A stretch of 64,000 bases of DNA from the NCBI GenBank assembly GCA_944327105.1, contig CALVGN010000030.1, positions 101,216 through 165,215 of the forward strand. The letters are read 5' to 3'. Each line of letters begins with the position of its first letter. Position 1 is the stretch's first letter. The notes under the pieces were generated by a model. It searched no databases. It was given only the letters and a program-made list of their open reading frames with translations, and was not told the DNA's origin. Positions 18,294 through 27,171 of this stretch are shown here, piece after piece. The DNA is from an uncultured Erysipelotrichaceae bacterium. GTDB lineage: Bacteria; Bacillota_I; Bacilli_A; Erysipelotrichales; Erysipelotrichaceae. Made by a program: the position numbers and the translations under genes.

Positions 18294-19232
18294 TTAACTG
18301 ATATCGGCCAGTTCGATACTGCCTAAATTATGACGATTGACGAAATCATAATATTGTTGCTTGTTGGCAAATAACGGTGGTTCGCTTTCATCGGTGTGTT
18401 TGATGGCACACACCGATTCAAACAATTTTTCCAATTGATCATAATGATACCCTTCGCGAAGATTCATCGCACAAAGGGCAGCACCCCAGGCAACGGAATA
18501 AATGCCTTCCTGTGGGAAGATGGCATGGTCCTCATCCAGCTTCAATGTGGCTTTGAAGCGTTGTTGCAACCCTTTCATAAACGATGCCGGACCACCGAGA
18601 AAAATGACGGTACCTTCGATCTTTCGTCCCTAGGCAAGACCAGAAACGAATTGGTTGACGACCGCTTGAAATATGGACGCACATAAATCCGGTTTGCAAA
18701 CCCCTTGGTTCAACAATGCCTGTACATCCGTTTTAGCAAATACACCACAACGGGAAGCAACGGGATACAGCATTTTCGCTTGTAACGCTAGTGCATCCAT
18801 TTCTTCCAGTGTGATATTCAACAATGATGCCATCTGATCGATAAATGCCCCGGTACCGCCGGCACACGTGGAATTCATACGTGAATCCACCACTTTATCC
18901 ATGAAGACCAACTTGGCATCTTCGCCGCCAAGCTCGACGATCGCATTGGCTTGCGGATAGCGCTGACGAACCAAAACACTTTCAGCATATACTTCCTGGC
19001 TGAAGTTCAATCCGGCATCATTGGCAATACCCAAACCACTGGAGCCACTCATCGAAACATAGATCTGATGATCTTCCAATAAGGGTTTGACTTCTTTTAA
19101 TTTATCCAGACAAACCTGACGTGCCTGAGATTTATGACGGTCATAGGAATGATAAAGTACATTTTGTGCTTCATCCAATATGACGAATTTGATCGATGTT
19201 GACCCGATATCGATCCCTAAATAACGTTTCAT
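18294..19232 (-). pseudogene. Acyl-CoA dehydratase activase, first ASKHA domain, interrupted by TAG
   Basis: N-terminal part of the large activase. The frame from 19232 begins MKRYLGIDIGSTSIKFVIL (nucleotide-binding) and contains VELGGEDAKLVFMD and STCAGGTGAFIDQMA. It stops at a TAG (18630-18632) in the block VNQFVSGLA. The same frame then continues GRKIEGTVIFLGGP and FMKGLQQRFK, exactly the expected family continuation, to a second in-frame TAA at 18294-18296. Two point stops in one frame plus a frame change at 16290 argue for a pseudogene, unless these are sequence errors. SD-like AAAGGAG lies upstream of 19232. Confidence 0.8.
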
Positions 19233-19271
19233 TGTGTGTACTACTCCTTTTATACTTTCGCAATTGGCTGG

Positions 19272-20075
19272 CTAATGGCGATGGATCTGATCCCATGAAG
19301 ATTTGATCTGTTCACCGATATTCAGATTGAATTTGGCCAATGGGAAAGCGGCGTGAATGTGCGAGAGAATGCGATGGTTGCTGATCGCATAGAAGCTTTT
19401 TAATTTATGGCGGATCTGTGCATAACGTGGATCAGAATTCAACAGCACCTTGAATTGATCCAGATGATATTGATTATCCAGTTTGATGCGATCATTGATG
19501 GAGCTTAGTTCCACAGATACTTTTGCTAAGATATGATTGCGCTGGATCAATGTGTTGGTGGTCAGCGTCAGATCGATACTGAATCCGATGGAGATGATCA
19601 AAACCAAAAGATAAACCCAGTGCATGGGCAATATCATCACGCCTTCGCGGATCAATGGATGCACGCCATAGACCACAACCAACCCCAAAAGACCGAAAAA
19701 GAAGCTGTTTCGCAAACAGATCCGTCCTTTCAGATTGAACCGATAGGTGGAATAATCCCACCAACGGGTATGGAACATTTTTTCCAAGAGCCAACTGGTA
19801 AAGTATTCCAATGCGCTGGTCAAAACCACAGAGACACCAAACACCACCATCGGATAGGCGCGAAGTGGCCACATGGTTCCCAATACGATCAATGCACCGA
19901 ACCCATAGATCGGACAATACGGGCCATAAAGAAAACCACGGTTGATCCAATGGGGTTTAGGTTTTGCAAATATCGAACAATACATGGATTCCACCATCCA
20001 GCCTAAAATGGCGTAGGTAAAAAAGTAATCCAGACATATCACTTTTGAAGCAACCATGATGGATACTTTAACCAT
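19272..20075 (-). CDS. Membrane protein, putative ABC transporter permease family (PF06541)
   Basis: A 267-residue membrane protein. Typical family blocks are the N-terminal FFTYAILGWMVESMY, the cytoplasmic loop NRGFLYGPYCPIYGFGAL, and EYFTSWLLEKMFHTRWWDYS with the nearby GRICLRNSFFFG. Five or six helices occupy residues 10-190, followed by a basic helical tail (about 80 residues, cytoplasmic). The family is named after ABC permeases but has no proven transport role. The start is uncertain: ATG at 20075 or 20057, neither with a good ribosome site. It lies downstream of malic enzyme but is separated from it by a terminator. Confidence 0.75.
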   Translation of the reverse strand: MVKVSIMVASKVICLDYFFTYAILGWMVESMYCSIFAKPKPHWINRGFLYGPYCPIYGFGALIVLGTMWPLRAYPMVVFGVSVVLTSALEYFTSWLLEKMFHTRWWDYSTYRFNLKGRICLRNSFFFGLLGLVVVYGVHPLIREGVMILPMHWVYLLVLIISIGFSIDLTLTTNTLIQRNHILAKVSVELSSINDRIKLDNQYHLDQFKVLLNSDPRYAQIRHKLKSFYAISNHRILSHIHAAFPLAKFNLNIGEQIKSSWDQIHRH

Positions 20076-20130
20076 TCAAGATAAACTGAACATAAACTGA
20101 ATATGAAATTATTGTATGGTTTTGACCAAG

Positions 20131-20166
20131 AAAACAGGATCGCTTCGACTGAAGCGATCCTGTTTT
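20131..20166. terminator. Hairpin terminator, 16-bp stem
   Basis: Bases 20131-20146 pair perfectly with 20151-20166 around GACT. It overlaps the end of the malic enzyme gene and ends its transcript. Confidence 0.85.
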
Positions 20167-21345
20167 CTATAACTGACTATACTGATGGGTGATGCACCAG
20201 TGTTTGACCACCGATGCGATGGTTTCTACCACCCGTGGATCTAAGGGTGAGGGCAGGATATGATCTGCGGATAAATGCTTCTCATCGACTAAGGATGCGA
20301 TGGCTTTGCTGACGTCGATGAACATGGATCGATCATAGCCAGTGGCTCTTGCATCCAAAAGTCCTCTGAAAATACCGGGAAATGCCAGCAGATTATTGAC
20401 CTGGTTGGGATAATCACTGCGCCCGGTGGCAATGATGGTGGCACCAGCAGCTTTGGCGTCTTCATAGGATATTTCTGGATTAGGATTCGCCAAAGCAAAA
20501 ACGAAATTGGGATGATGCATGGTTTCAACCATTTCCCGGGAAATGATATTGGCCACGGATACGCCGATAAAACCATCGGCATCTTTCATGGCTTGGGCTA
20601 TGGATCCATAATGGACATTGTCCAGATTTACGTAATCCAATAATTCCTGTTTGAGTGGATCATAGGATTCTTTTTGGTCCTGAACCAGACACCCGTCTTT
20701 GTCAAATGCAATGATATGGTTGAAACCATATTGATACAATAATTTGATGATGCTACTACCAGCTGCCCCTGTACCGCTGATCACGATTTTGAATTCAGAT
20801 GGATCTTTATGCGTGAGTCGGATCACATTGATCAATGCCGCCAGGACAACAATGGCGGTACCATGTTGATCATCATGGAATACCGGTATATTACATTCTT
20901 TTTGTAAACGTTGTTCAATTTGTACACATCGGGGTGCACTGATATCTTCCAGATTGATCGCACCAAAACTTGGCGCGATGGTTTTGACCACCTCAATGAT
21001 GGTTTCTACATCTTGATTATCCAACACGATCGGCGTGGCATTGATATTGGCAAATGCATTCATCAACAAACATTTGCCTTCCATCACCGGCATCGCCGCT
21101 TTCGCGCCGATATTGCCCAGCCCGAGTACTGCTGAACCATCCGAAATCACAGCGACACTGTTGCCAACACCCGTATATCGGTATACATCGATTGGATTTT
21201 CAGCAATCTTCAAACATGGTGCCGCCACACCAGGAGAATACGCCAGTGATAGATCTTCCTTGGTTTTGGCATTCATGGTTGGAACCATTTTCAGTTTGCC
21301 TTTGGTCGTTTCATGCAACACTAATGCTTTTTCATTGATATCCAT
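20167..21345 (-). CDS. NAD(P)-dependent malic enzyme
   Basis: A 392-residue short-form malic enzyme, which oxidatively decarboxylates malate to pyruvate. The N-terminal catalytic domain has LAYSPGVAAPCLKIAENP and the acidic metal ligands in LEDISAPR and VFHDDQHGTA; the Rossmann domain has VISGTGAAGSSIIKLL and VSVANIISREMVE. Length fits the bacterial class without phosphotransacetylase extension. The start at 21345 gives the normal MDINEKALVLHE beginning. Its ribosome-binding sequence lies within the 3' arm of a strong hairpin (21351-21392), so translation may be controlled by that structure. Confidence 0.9.
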   Translation of the reverse strand: MDINEKALVLHETTKGKLKMVPTMNAKTKEDLSLAYSPGVAAPCLKIAENPIDVYRYTGVGNSVAVISDGSAVLGLGNIGAKAAMPVMEGKCLLMNAFANINATPIVLDNQDVETIIEVVKTIAPSFGAINLEDISAPRCVQIEQRLQKECNIPVFHDDQHGTAIVVLAALINVIRLTHKDPSEFKIVISGTGAAGSSIIKLLYQYGFNHIIAFDKDGCLVQDQKESYDPLKQELLDYVNLDNVHYGSIAQAMKDADGFIGVSVANIISREMVETMHHPNFVFALANPNPEISYEDAKAAGATIIATGRSDYPNQVNNLLAFPGIFRGLLDARATGYDRSMFIDVSKAIASLVDEKHLSADHILPSPLDPRVVETIASVVKHWCITHQYSQL

Positions 21346-21350
21346 AGAAT

Positions 21351-21392
21351 AAACCCCTTGGTCGGCTTCAGTATAAGCCGACCAAGGGGTTT
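21351..21392 (-). promoter_or_regulatory. 18-bp hairpin enclosing the malic enzyme ribosome site
   Basis: Bases 21351-21368 pair perfectly with 21375-21392, loop of 6. On the minus strand the 3' arm reads CCAAGGGGTTT and is followed by ATTCT and the ATG at 21345. The arm therefore contains the only plausible Shine-Dalgarno sequence. It may be a terminator of the upstream DUF3737 gene, a translation switch, or both. Confidence 0.7.
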
Positions 21393-21438
21393 GATAAAGT
21401 CATGGTTTTTCACCCTGATTCAGGCAATGGTCAAACCA

Positions 21439-22299
21439 TTAGGGTTTGATTTCGATCTTACCAGTGGATCGCTCATCATCCTTGATGATTTCACCCACTG
21501 AGGGAACGATGATCAAACCATCGTATGGATTTTTGATCGAGATCACATGGGTGGTGATCGTGGCATTGACCTCACTTTTTTCAAACGCCAGATCTGTATC
21601 GATCATCGCACAATCGATCAATGTCAGATGCGTGCAATAGCATAAGGGTTGTGTCCCAATAATGGTGCAATGATCAAAAGTGATATGATCGGAATACCAC
21701 GCTAAGTATTCCCCTTTGACCACACAGTTTTTCAACGTCACGTTTTTGCCATGCAAAAAGGCATCCTTGGTATCGAATTCACAGTTTTCGAAGGTGACAT
21801 TTTCAATATACTGAAAGGAATATTTTCCCTTCATTTTCATATCATTGATATGCATTTGGGTCGAACGCATGAACAAGTATTCACCGTGGATCGTGGTATG
21901 TTCAATGGTCAGTCCATGGGTAAACCAACCAAATTCAGGGGAATCGATGTCACAGTTTTTGATGGTGACATCACAACACTCCCGTAATGCTTTGATCCCA
22001 TGCATTTTGGTTTGATCAATGCTGATATGATCACTGTACCATAATGCTGCTCTGCAATTGGGTGTCATTTCACTGTTTTTCATGGTCAAACCATGCACAT
22101 GCCATAATGGGTATCTGAGATTGAAATACGTATCGTTAATGGTAACATCACGACATTCCTTGATCGCACTTTCTCCATCCAATGGTCCATCAAAAGCACA
22201 ATGATCGATCATCATATGGTTTCGACCATATAACGCCCTCTCTTCATCCATTTTCTGATTTTGAATCACTTCCATCGTTGCTTCCATCCTTTCCATCAT
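21439..22299 (-). CDS. DUF3737 family protein (right-handed beta-helix)
   Basis: A 286-residue protein matching DUF3737. The sequence is a repeated beta-helix: short segments such as ALWYSDHISIDQTKMHG, ENVTFENCEFDT, GKNVTLKNCVVKGEYLAWYSDHITF recur about every 20 residues. The start block is NQKMDEERALYG. There is no signal peptide, so it is probably cytosolic. The function is unknown; the fold suggests carbohydrate or surface recognition. The N-terminus overlaps the preceding MerR-like gene by up to 56 bases; a later ATG at 22275 is equally possible. Confidence 0.82.
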   Translation of the reverse strand: MMERMEATMEVIQNQKMDEERALYGRNHMMIDHCAFDGPLDGESAIKECRDVTINDTYFNLRYPLWHVHGLTMKNSEMTPNCRAALWYSDHISIDQTKMHGIKALRECCDVTIKNCDIDSPEFGWFTHGLTIEHTTIHGEYLFMRSTQMHINDMKMKGKYSFQYIENVTFENCEFDTKDAFLHGKNVTLKNCVVKGEYLAWYSDHITFDHCTIIGTQPLCYCTHLTLIDCAMIDTDLAFEKSEVNATITTHVISIKNPYDGLIIVPSVGEIIKDDERSTGKIEIKP

Positions 22300-22522
22300 T
22301 GTTTTGTATCTGAAAAATCAAATAATCCGCACAATCGATCCGTGTTTGTACCTGGTGCATCATTTCCAACAATGCCTGCCGTTTTCTGGTTAAAAATGAA
22401 CATTGATCAGCTTTGTGGTTCAAACCAAAAAACCGGTCGATCTCTTTTGCCGTGCAGCCGCACGCTTTTAGATCCTGTATACACACAGTGCGTTGATGAT
22501 ATTCTTTTTCATTCATCGCCAT
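22244..22522 (-). CDS. Small MerR-like coiled-coil protein
   Basis: A 92-residue protein. QDLKACGCTAKEIDRFF resembles the end of a MerR-type region or a short sensor, and RQALLEMMHQVQTRIDCADYLI resembles the dimerising helix of MerR regulators. The classical DNA-binding part is missing, so it may be a reduced regulator that pairs with DUF3737 in one operon, as MerR genes often do. A TATGAT -10-like box lies about 8 bases before the second ATG, with no Shine-Dalgarno. The gene is divergent from the LysR gene. Confidence 0.55.
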   Translation of the reverse strand: MAMNEKEYHQRTVCIQDLKACGCTAKEIDRFFGLNHKADQCSFLTRKRQALLEMMHQVQTRIDCADYLIFQIQNNDGKDGSNDGSDSKSENG

Positions 22523-22607
22523 TTATCATAGACATTTTGTTAGCGAATAGCGAATTCGAATTTATAATACGTATACATAGTGATTAACTATACATAAGGA
22601 GCAGTTC

Positions 22608-23510
22608 ATGGAATTGAGAGTATTGGAATATTTTTTGGCCGTTGCACGGGAACAAAGCATCTCCGCTGCAGCCGCTTCCCTACATCTATCTCAACCGACC
22701 CTTTCCGTCCAATTGCGTCAATTGGAACAAGAACTGGGAAAACCATTATTGATCCGTGGCAGCAACGGTACACGCAAAATCACCTTGACCCAGGAAGGCA
22801 TGATCTTGCGCAAACGAGCCGAAGAAATCATCGCTTTGGTGCATAAAACCGAAAATGAAATTACATATGACGATGCCCATTTAGCCGGCGATATTGCCAT
22901 TGGTGCCGGTGAAACTCAAAGCATTCGATTACTGGCACGGGTGGGAAAAACATTGAACCAGCGTTACCCGGATCTGCATTACCATATCATCAGCGGCAAC
23001 GCCGAATTCGTTTATAGTCAACTGGATCAAGGCAGCATTGATTTCGGTTTGGTATTCGGACATGTCAACACCACAAAATACGAGTATCTACCATTGCCGG
23101 ATAAAGACCAATGGGGTGTTTTGATGCGAAATGATTCACCATTGGCACATCTTTGCGGGATCCAACCACAGGATTTGATGGATAAACCATTGATCCTTTC
23201 GCATCAGGATGATGTCAATGGTGTGATATCACCCTGGTTCAAAACGTCCTTAACGCACCTGAATATCGTGGCGACCTATAATCTGGTATTCAATGCATCG
23301 ATCATGACCCGTGAAGGACTGGGCTATACCATCACCTTAGATCATCTGATCAATACCGACCATTCCGAATTAGTGTTTGTACCATTGGATCCCCCGTTAT
23401 ATTCCAGTGCCAGTATCATTTGGAAAAAGTATCAAATATTAAGCAAACCGGTGCAAAAATTTCTGGATTGCCTTTCATTGGAAATCAAAAAACAGCAAAC
23501 CCTTCGTTGA
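22608..23510 (+). CDS. LysR-family transcriptional regulator
   Basis: A 300-residue LysR protein. The N-terminal helix-turn-helix spans residues 1-60 (LRVLEYFLAVAREQSISAAAASLHLSQPTLSVQLRQLEQELGKPLL in pieces), followed by a linker helix and the periplasmic-binding-like effector domain from about residue 88 (GDIAIGAGETQSI). The ATG follows AAGGAG by 8 bases. Between it and the divergent small gene lies ATAGT-N5-ACTAT (about 22578-22592), a possible LysR site. Regulated genes are probably the divergent DUF3737 unit, or distant ones. The ligand is unknown. Confidence 0.92.
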   Translation: MELRVLEYFLAVAREQSISAAAASLHLSQPTLSVQLRQLEQELGKPLLIRGSNGTRKITLTQEGMILRKRAEEIIALVHKTENEITYDDAHLAGDIAIGAGETQSIRLLARVGKTLNQRYPDLHYHIISGNAEFVYSQLDQGSIDFGLVFGHVNTTKYEYLPLPDKDQWGVLMRNDSPLAHLCGIQPQDLMDKPLILSHQDDVNGVISPWFKTSLTHLNIVATYNLVFNASIMTREGLGYTITLDHLINTDHSELVFVPLDPPLYSSASIIWKKYQILSKPVQKFLDCLSLEIKKQQTLR

Positions 23511-23520
23511 CAATAAAGCA

Positions 23521-23543
23521 AAAGGCTCGATTATCGAGCCTTT
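23521..23543. terminator. Hairpin terminator
   Basis: AAAGGCTCG (23521-23529) pairs with CGAGCCTTT (23535-23543), then T-rich on the plus strand and A-rich before it. It lies between convergent lysR and trpS. Confidence 0.85.
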
Positions 23544-23562
23544 TGCAGTAATTGGATGATTT

Positions 23563-24627
23563 TTATTTGATGATCGGATCATTTGGATTGAAGTAATCGA
23601 TTTTCATGGCATGACGAACTTCAGCCATGGTCTCCATCGCTCTCTGTCGGGCTTTTTCGCACCCTTTTTGTAAGATATCCATCACTTCATCCATGTGATT
23701 TTCCCAATATGCGCGACGTTCTCTGATCGGCGCCAGTTCTTCCTGCATGACGGAATTGAGGAATTTTTTGACTTTGACATCCCCCAATCCGCCTTTTCGG
23801 TAATGGTCTTTCAATTCATCGAGGTTTTTGTATTCCGGAAGATATTTTTCAAAATCACCGTCATGAACGAATGCATCCAAATACGTGAATACACAATTGC
23901 CTTCCACGCATCCGGGATCACAGACGCGGATGTGGTTAGGGTCGGTATACATGGACATGATCTTTTCACGGACGGTTTTTTCATCATCGGACAGATAGAT
24001 GCAGTTGTTCAGACTCTTGCTCATCTTGGCATGACCATCCGTGCCCGGTAAACGCCGACAGGTGGCATTGGTTGAAACCATGATCTTTGGTTCAATTAAT
24101 GTTTCGCCATACGTTTGATTGAATTTATGCACGATCTCCTGACATTGTTCGATCATCGGTGCCTGATCATCCCCCACTGGCACTACTGTGGCTTTAAATG
24201 CGGTAATATCGGAAGCCTGGGAAATCGGGTAGGTGAAAAAGCCGACCGGTATGGAGGTGTTGAAACCACGCTGCTGGATCTCACTTTTGACCGTGGGATT
24301 GCGTTGCACTCTGGAAACGGTGACCAGATTCATGTAATAGAATGTCAATTCGGTTAATTCGGGAATCATGGATTGAATGAAGATCACGCTTTTATTGGGA
24401 TCGATGCCGCAGGAAAGATAATCCAAAGCGACCTGAACGATGGATGAGCGGATCTTTTCGGGATTGTCAAAATTATCGGTCAATGCCTGGGCATCGGCGA
24501 TCATGATGTAGATTTCATCATATTCACCGCTATTTTGTAATATTACCCGTTGACGAAGCGAGCCGACATAGTGACCGATATGCAACCGTCCGGTGGGACG
24601 ATCACCGGTTAAAATAATCTGTTTCAT
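23563..24627 (-). CDS. trpS: Tryptophan-tRNA ligase
   Basis: A 354-residue class I aminoacyl-tRNA synthetase charging tRNA-Trp. The HIGH motif is in TGRLHIGHYVGSL, and KMSKS in GHAKMSKSLNN. Tryptophan-site signatures include GDRPTG at the start and PVGDDQAPMIEQCQEI. The start at 24627 follows an AGGAGG; the track-length frame to 24852 overlaps nadE and its translation is not like any synthetase. No T-box leader lies before it; it is the last gene in the NAD operon, 25 bases after nadE, with a motif copy (24648-24658) at the junction. Confidence 0.96.
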   Translation of the reverse strand: MKQIILTGDRPTGRLHIGHYVGSLRQRVILQNSGEYDEIYIMIADAQALTDNFDNPEKIRSSIVQVALDYLSCGIDPNKSVIFIQSMIPELTELTFYYMNLVTVSRVQRNPTVKSEIQQRGFNTSIPVGFFTYPISQASDITAFKATVVPVGDDQAPMIEQCQEIVHKFNQTYGETLIEPKIMVSTNATCRRLPGTDGHAKMSKSLNNCIYLSDDEKTVREKIMSMYTDPNHIRVCDPGCVEGNCVFTYLDAFVHDGDFEKYLPEYKNLDELKDHYRKGGLGDVKVKKFLNSVMQEELAPIRERRAYWENHMDEVMDILQKGCEKARQRAMETMAEVRHAMKIDYFNPNDPIIK

Positions 24628-24652
24628 AGACCTCCTTTGGTTGAACCATTGA

Positions 24653-26548
24653 TTATTGGTTTGAATCATCATATTCCAGTGCGCTTGAAATGTCACTTGG
24701 CATGCGCCAGTCACCCCTGGGGGACAGACAGACACTGCCGACTTTGACCCCATCGGGCAGACAATTGCGTTTGAATTGCTGGGAATAGAAGCGTTTGTAG
24801 AAGATATCCAGGGTATCGTCGATGGTCGAACCATCGATCGATGGAAATGCAATACGGGCTAACATGCGGATTTTTAAATGGTCATAACCATTGCGTAAAT
24901 AATGGTAAAGGAAAAAGTCCTGTAAGTCATATTTACCGATGGTGTCTTCAGTTTTTTGAGTGATCTGACCATCTTTACCCGGTAATAATTCCGGAGAAAT
25001 GGGAGTATCCACGATATCCTTCAACACCGTTTCATATTCTGGATGGATCTGACCATACGCTTCGACCAGATAACGGACCAATGTTTTGGGAATGGAACCA
25101 TTGACCCCATACATACTCATATGGTCGCCATTATAGGTACACCACCCAAGGGCCAGTTCGCTCAAGTCACCGGTACCGATGACGATACCACCGCATTTAT
25201 TGGCAATATCCATCAATATCTGGGTTCTTTCTCTGGCTTGGGTATTTTCATAGGTGACATCGAAAATCATCGGATCATGATCGATATCTTTAAAATGTTG
25301 GACACACGCAGCGGTGATATCCACAGTTTGGATGGTCACACCACTTAATGCCATCAGATCCATTGCATTGTTGCGTGTCCTTTCCGTTGTACCAAAACCC
25401 GGCATAGTGATCGCCAAGATATCTTTATGGTCATAACCAAGGCGATCAAAAGCATCCAGTGTCACTAACAATGCCAATGTAGAATCCAATCCACCCGATA
25501 TGCCGATCACTGCTTTTTTACAATGAATGTGTCTTAAGCGGGTGGCTAAACCACGCGATTGCATGGACATGATTTCTTTGCAACGCGATTGACGTTGGTT
25601 AAGATCATCCGGAACGAATGGATACGGATCCACAAAATGTGGTTGAAGTTGTACATCGACCGCTAGATGACCACATTGGATCGAACGATAGTCCATGAAT
25701 TCATTGTCACGATATTGGGAATGATAGACCAAGCGGTCATGTTTGATCTTCTGAAGATCGATCAATCCAGTCAATAAACCATGATTCTCATCCGTATAGG
25801 CAATGGTTGAACCACATTGTGCAATCATACCCGCACTGGAAAAGACCAGATCACTGCTGGATTCACCATCGCCACTGGATGTATAGACATACCCGCAATA
25901 TTGACGAGCAGAAGTCATGGAAATCAGATTTTTCCGATATTCCATCTTGGCTACCGCCTCATTACTGGCACTGGGATTGACCATCACCAATGCCCCATTC
26001 GCACAGGCATAATGTCCCATGGGACAGGATACCCATAGATCTTCACAGATCTCGATGCCATAGATCAATTCATCACATCGAAAAAGCAGATCAGTTCCAA
26101 AGGGAATGGTTTGACCATGAATATCCATGGTTTGACCATGGATATGCTTCCCACTTGCAAACCAACGGGATTCATAAAACTCATTGTAATTGGGGATATA
26201 ACTTTTGGGTACGATCCCTTTGATGGTATGACCATTGATCACAACGGCACAGTTATATAACTGGTTATGCCATACTAACGGTAATCCCACCACCACATTG
26301 ATGGTCTCATCCACATCTTCTGTGATTTGGTTCAAACCATCCATACACTGCTTGATCAGATATTCTTTCAAAAACAGATCCCCACACGTATATCCAGATA
26401 ATGAAAGTTCCGGAAATACCACAAGATCCACCTGATCATTTTTTGCCTGCTGGATCAATGCTTTGATTTGGTTCACATTCGATCCAACATCCGCCACTGA
26501 AACATCAAAAGATGCCGCAGCGACCTTGATATAACCATACCGACTCAT
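24653..26548 (-). CDS. nadE: Glutamine-dependent NAD+ synthase
   Basis: A 631-residue two-domain enzyme that amidates deamido-NAD using glutamine and ATP. The N-terminal nitrilase-like glutaminase (residues 1-290) has the Glu-Lys-Cys triad in VVFPELSLSGY, IVPKSYIP and YGIEICEDLWV. The C-terminal synthetase has the PP-loop ISGGLDSTLAL and GTGDLSELALGWCTYNGDHMSMYG. The start at 26548 follows AAAGGAG; it overlaps nadD by 4 bases. Together with nadD and pncB it covers the whole route from nicotinate to NAD. Confidence 0.95.
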   Translation of the reverse strand: MSRYGYIKVAAASFDVSVADVGSNVNQIKALIQQAKNDQVDLVVFPELSLSGYTCGDLFLKEYLIKQCMDGLNQITEDVDETINVVVGLPLVWHNQLYNCAVVINGHTIKGIVPKSYIPNYNEFYESRWFASGKHIHGQTMDIHGQTIPFGTDLLFRCDELIYGIEICEDLWVSCPMGHYACANGALVMVNPSASNEAVAKMEYRKNLISMTSARQYCGYVYTSSGDGESSSDLVFSSAGMIAQCGSTIAYTDENHGLLTGLIDLQKIKHDRLVYHSQYRDNEFMDYRSIQCGHLAVDVQLQPHFVDPYPFVPDDLNQRQSRCKEIMSMQSRGLATRLRHIHCKKAVIGISGGLDSTLALLVTLDAFDRLGYDHKDILAITMPGFGTTERTRNNAMDLMALSGVTIQTVDITAACVQHFKDIDHDPMIFDVTYENTQARERTQILMDIANKCGGIVIGTGDLSELALGWCTYNGDHMSMYGVNGSIPKTLVRYLVEAYGQIHPEYETVLKDIVDTPISPELLPGKDGQITQKTEDTIGKYDLQDFFLYHYLRNGYDHLKIRMLARIAFPSIDGSTIDDTLDIFYKRFYSQQFKRNCLPDGVKVGSVCLSPRGDWRMPSDISSALEYDDSNQ

Positions 26549-27171
26549 GCGATCGCTCCTTTCTTTCGAAGTGCATCCGCAACAATTTTCGGACAAACAT
26601 GATCGACATAATCCCAATTACCATCAACGATCGCATTCCGCACATTGGTTGAAGAAATGGATTCGATTTGTTCAACCTTTGGAATAAAGGTGAACTGATG
26701 TTGGTAGGGAAGCAATTGCGGATGATCCATGAAATACGTTTTTGCATCTTCACTGATCCGGGTAAACATCAGGAAATGATACGTTTCGACCAATGCCTGT
26801 CCATTGTACCAATTGAGCAATTCATCACATTTTTCATCCCCACACATCCACCAGATCGTGGATGTGGGATAAAGGGATTGAAGATGGGCGAGTGTATCAT
26901 AGGTGCGATAGGTGATCCCTTCCAGTTCAACGGTGGATAAAACCACACGATCCATTGGTTGAACCACTGCTTTTAACAGTTGTAAACGAAAGGCATCATC
27001 ATAAATACTGGTCCCATCCATCTTTTTCCATGTCTTCATGAACTTTTGTGCGGTTGGTATGACCACCACGATACTGTCTTTGATCGCTTCCAATGCCATA
27101 TCGATCAATTTGACATGGGCATTGGTCAATGGATTGAATGTTCCACCATACGCAATGATATTAGCTGCCAT
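26545..27171 (-). CDS. nadD: Nicotinate-nucleotide adenylyltransferase
   Basis: A 208-residue nucleotidyltransferase that turns nicotinate mononucleotide into deamido-NAD. The signature is YGGTFNPLTNAHVKLI (HxGH-type with Asn-Ala-His), and the C-terminal ISSTNVRNAIVDG (ISST-R) motif binds ATP phosphates. The middle is longer than in E. coli NadD. The start at 27171 lies within the last codons of pncB (11-base overlap), following GAGG. The final TGA overlaps the nadE start (ATGA), showing tight coupling. Confidence 0.9.
   Translation of the reverse strand: MAANIIAYGGTFNPLTNAHVKLIDMALEAIKDSIVVVIPTAQKFMKTWKKMDGTSIYDDAFRLQLLKAVVQPMDRVVLSTVELEGITYRTYDTLAHLQSLYPTSTIWWMCGDEKCDELLNWYNGQALVETYHFLMFTRISEDAKTYFMDHPQLLPYQHQFTFIPKVEQIESISSTNVRNAIVDGNWDYVDHVCPKIVADALRKKGAIA

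Noticed and set aside
10542..18632. Stop-codon recoding (Pyl, Sec or suppressor) as explanation of in-frame stops
   Set aside because: Both TAA and TAG are involved, all three codons end normal genes here, and no recoding elements or pyl genes are visible.
24628..24852. 75-residue N-terminal extension of trpS
   Set aside because: It lies within nadE, its translation is unlike any synthetase, and a good ribosome site precedes the inner ATG.
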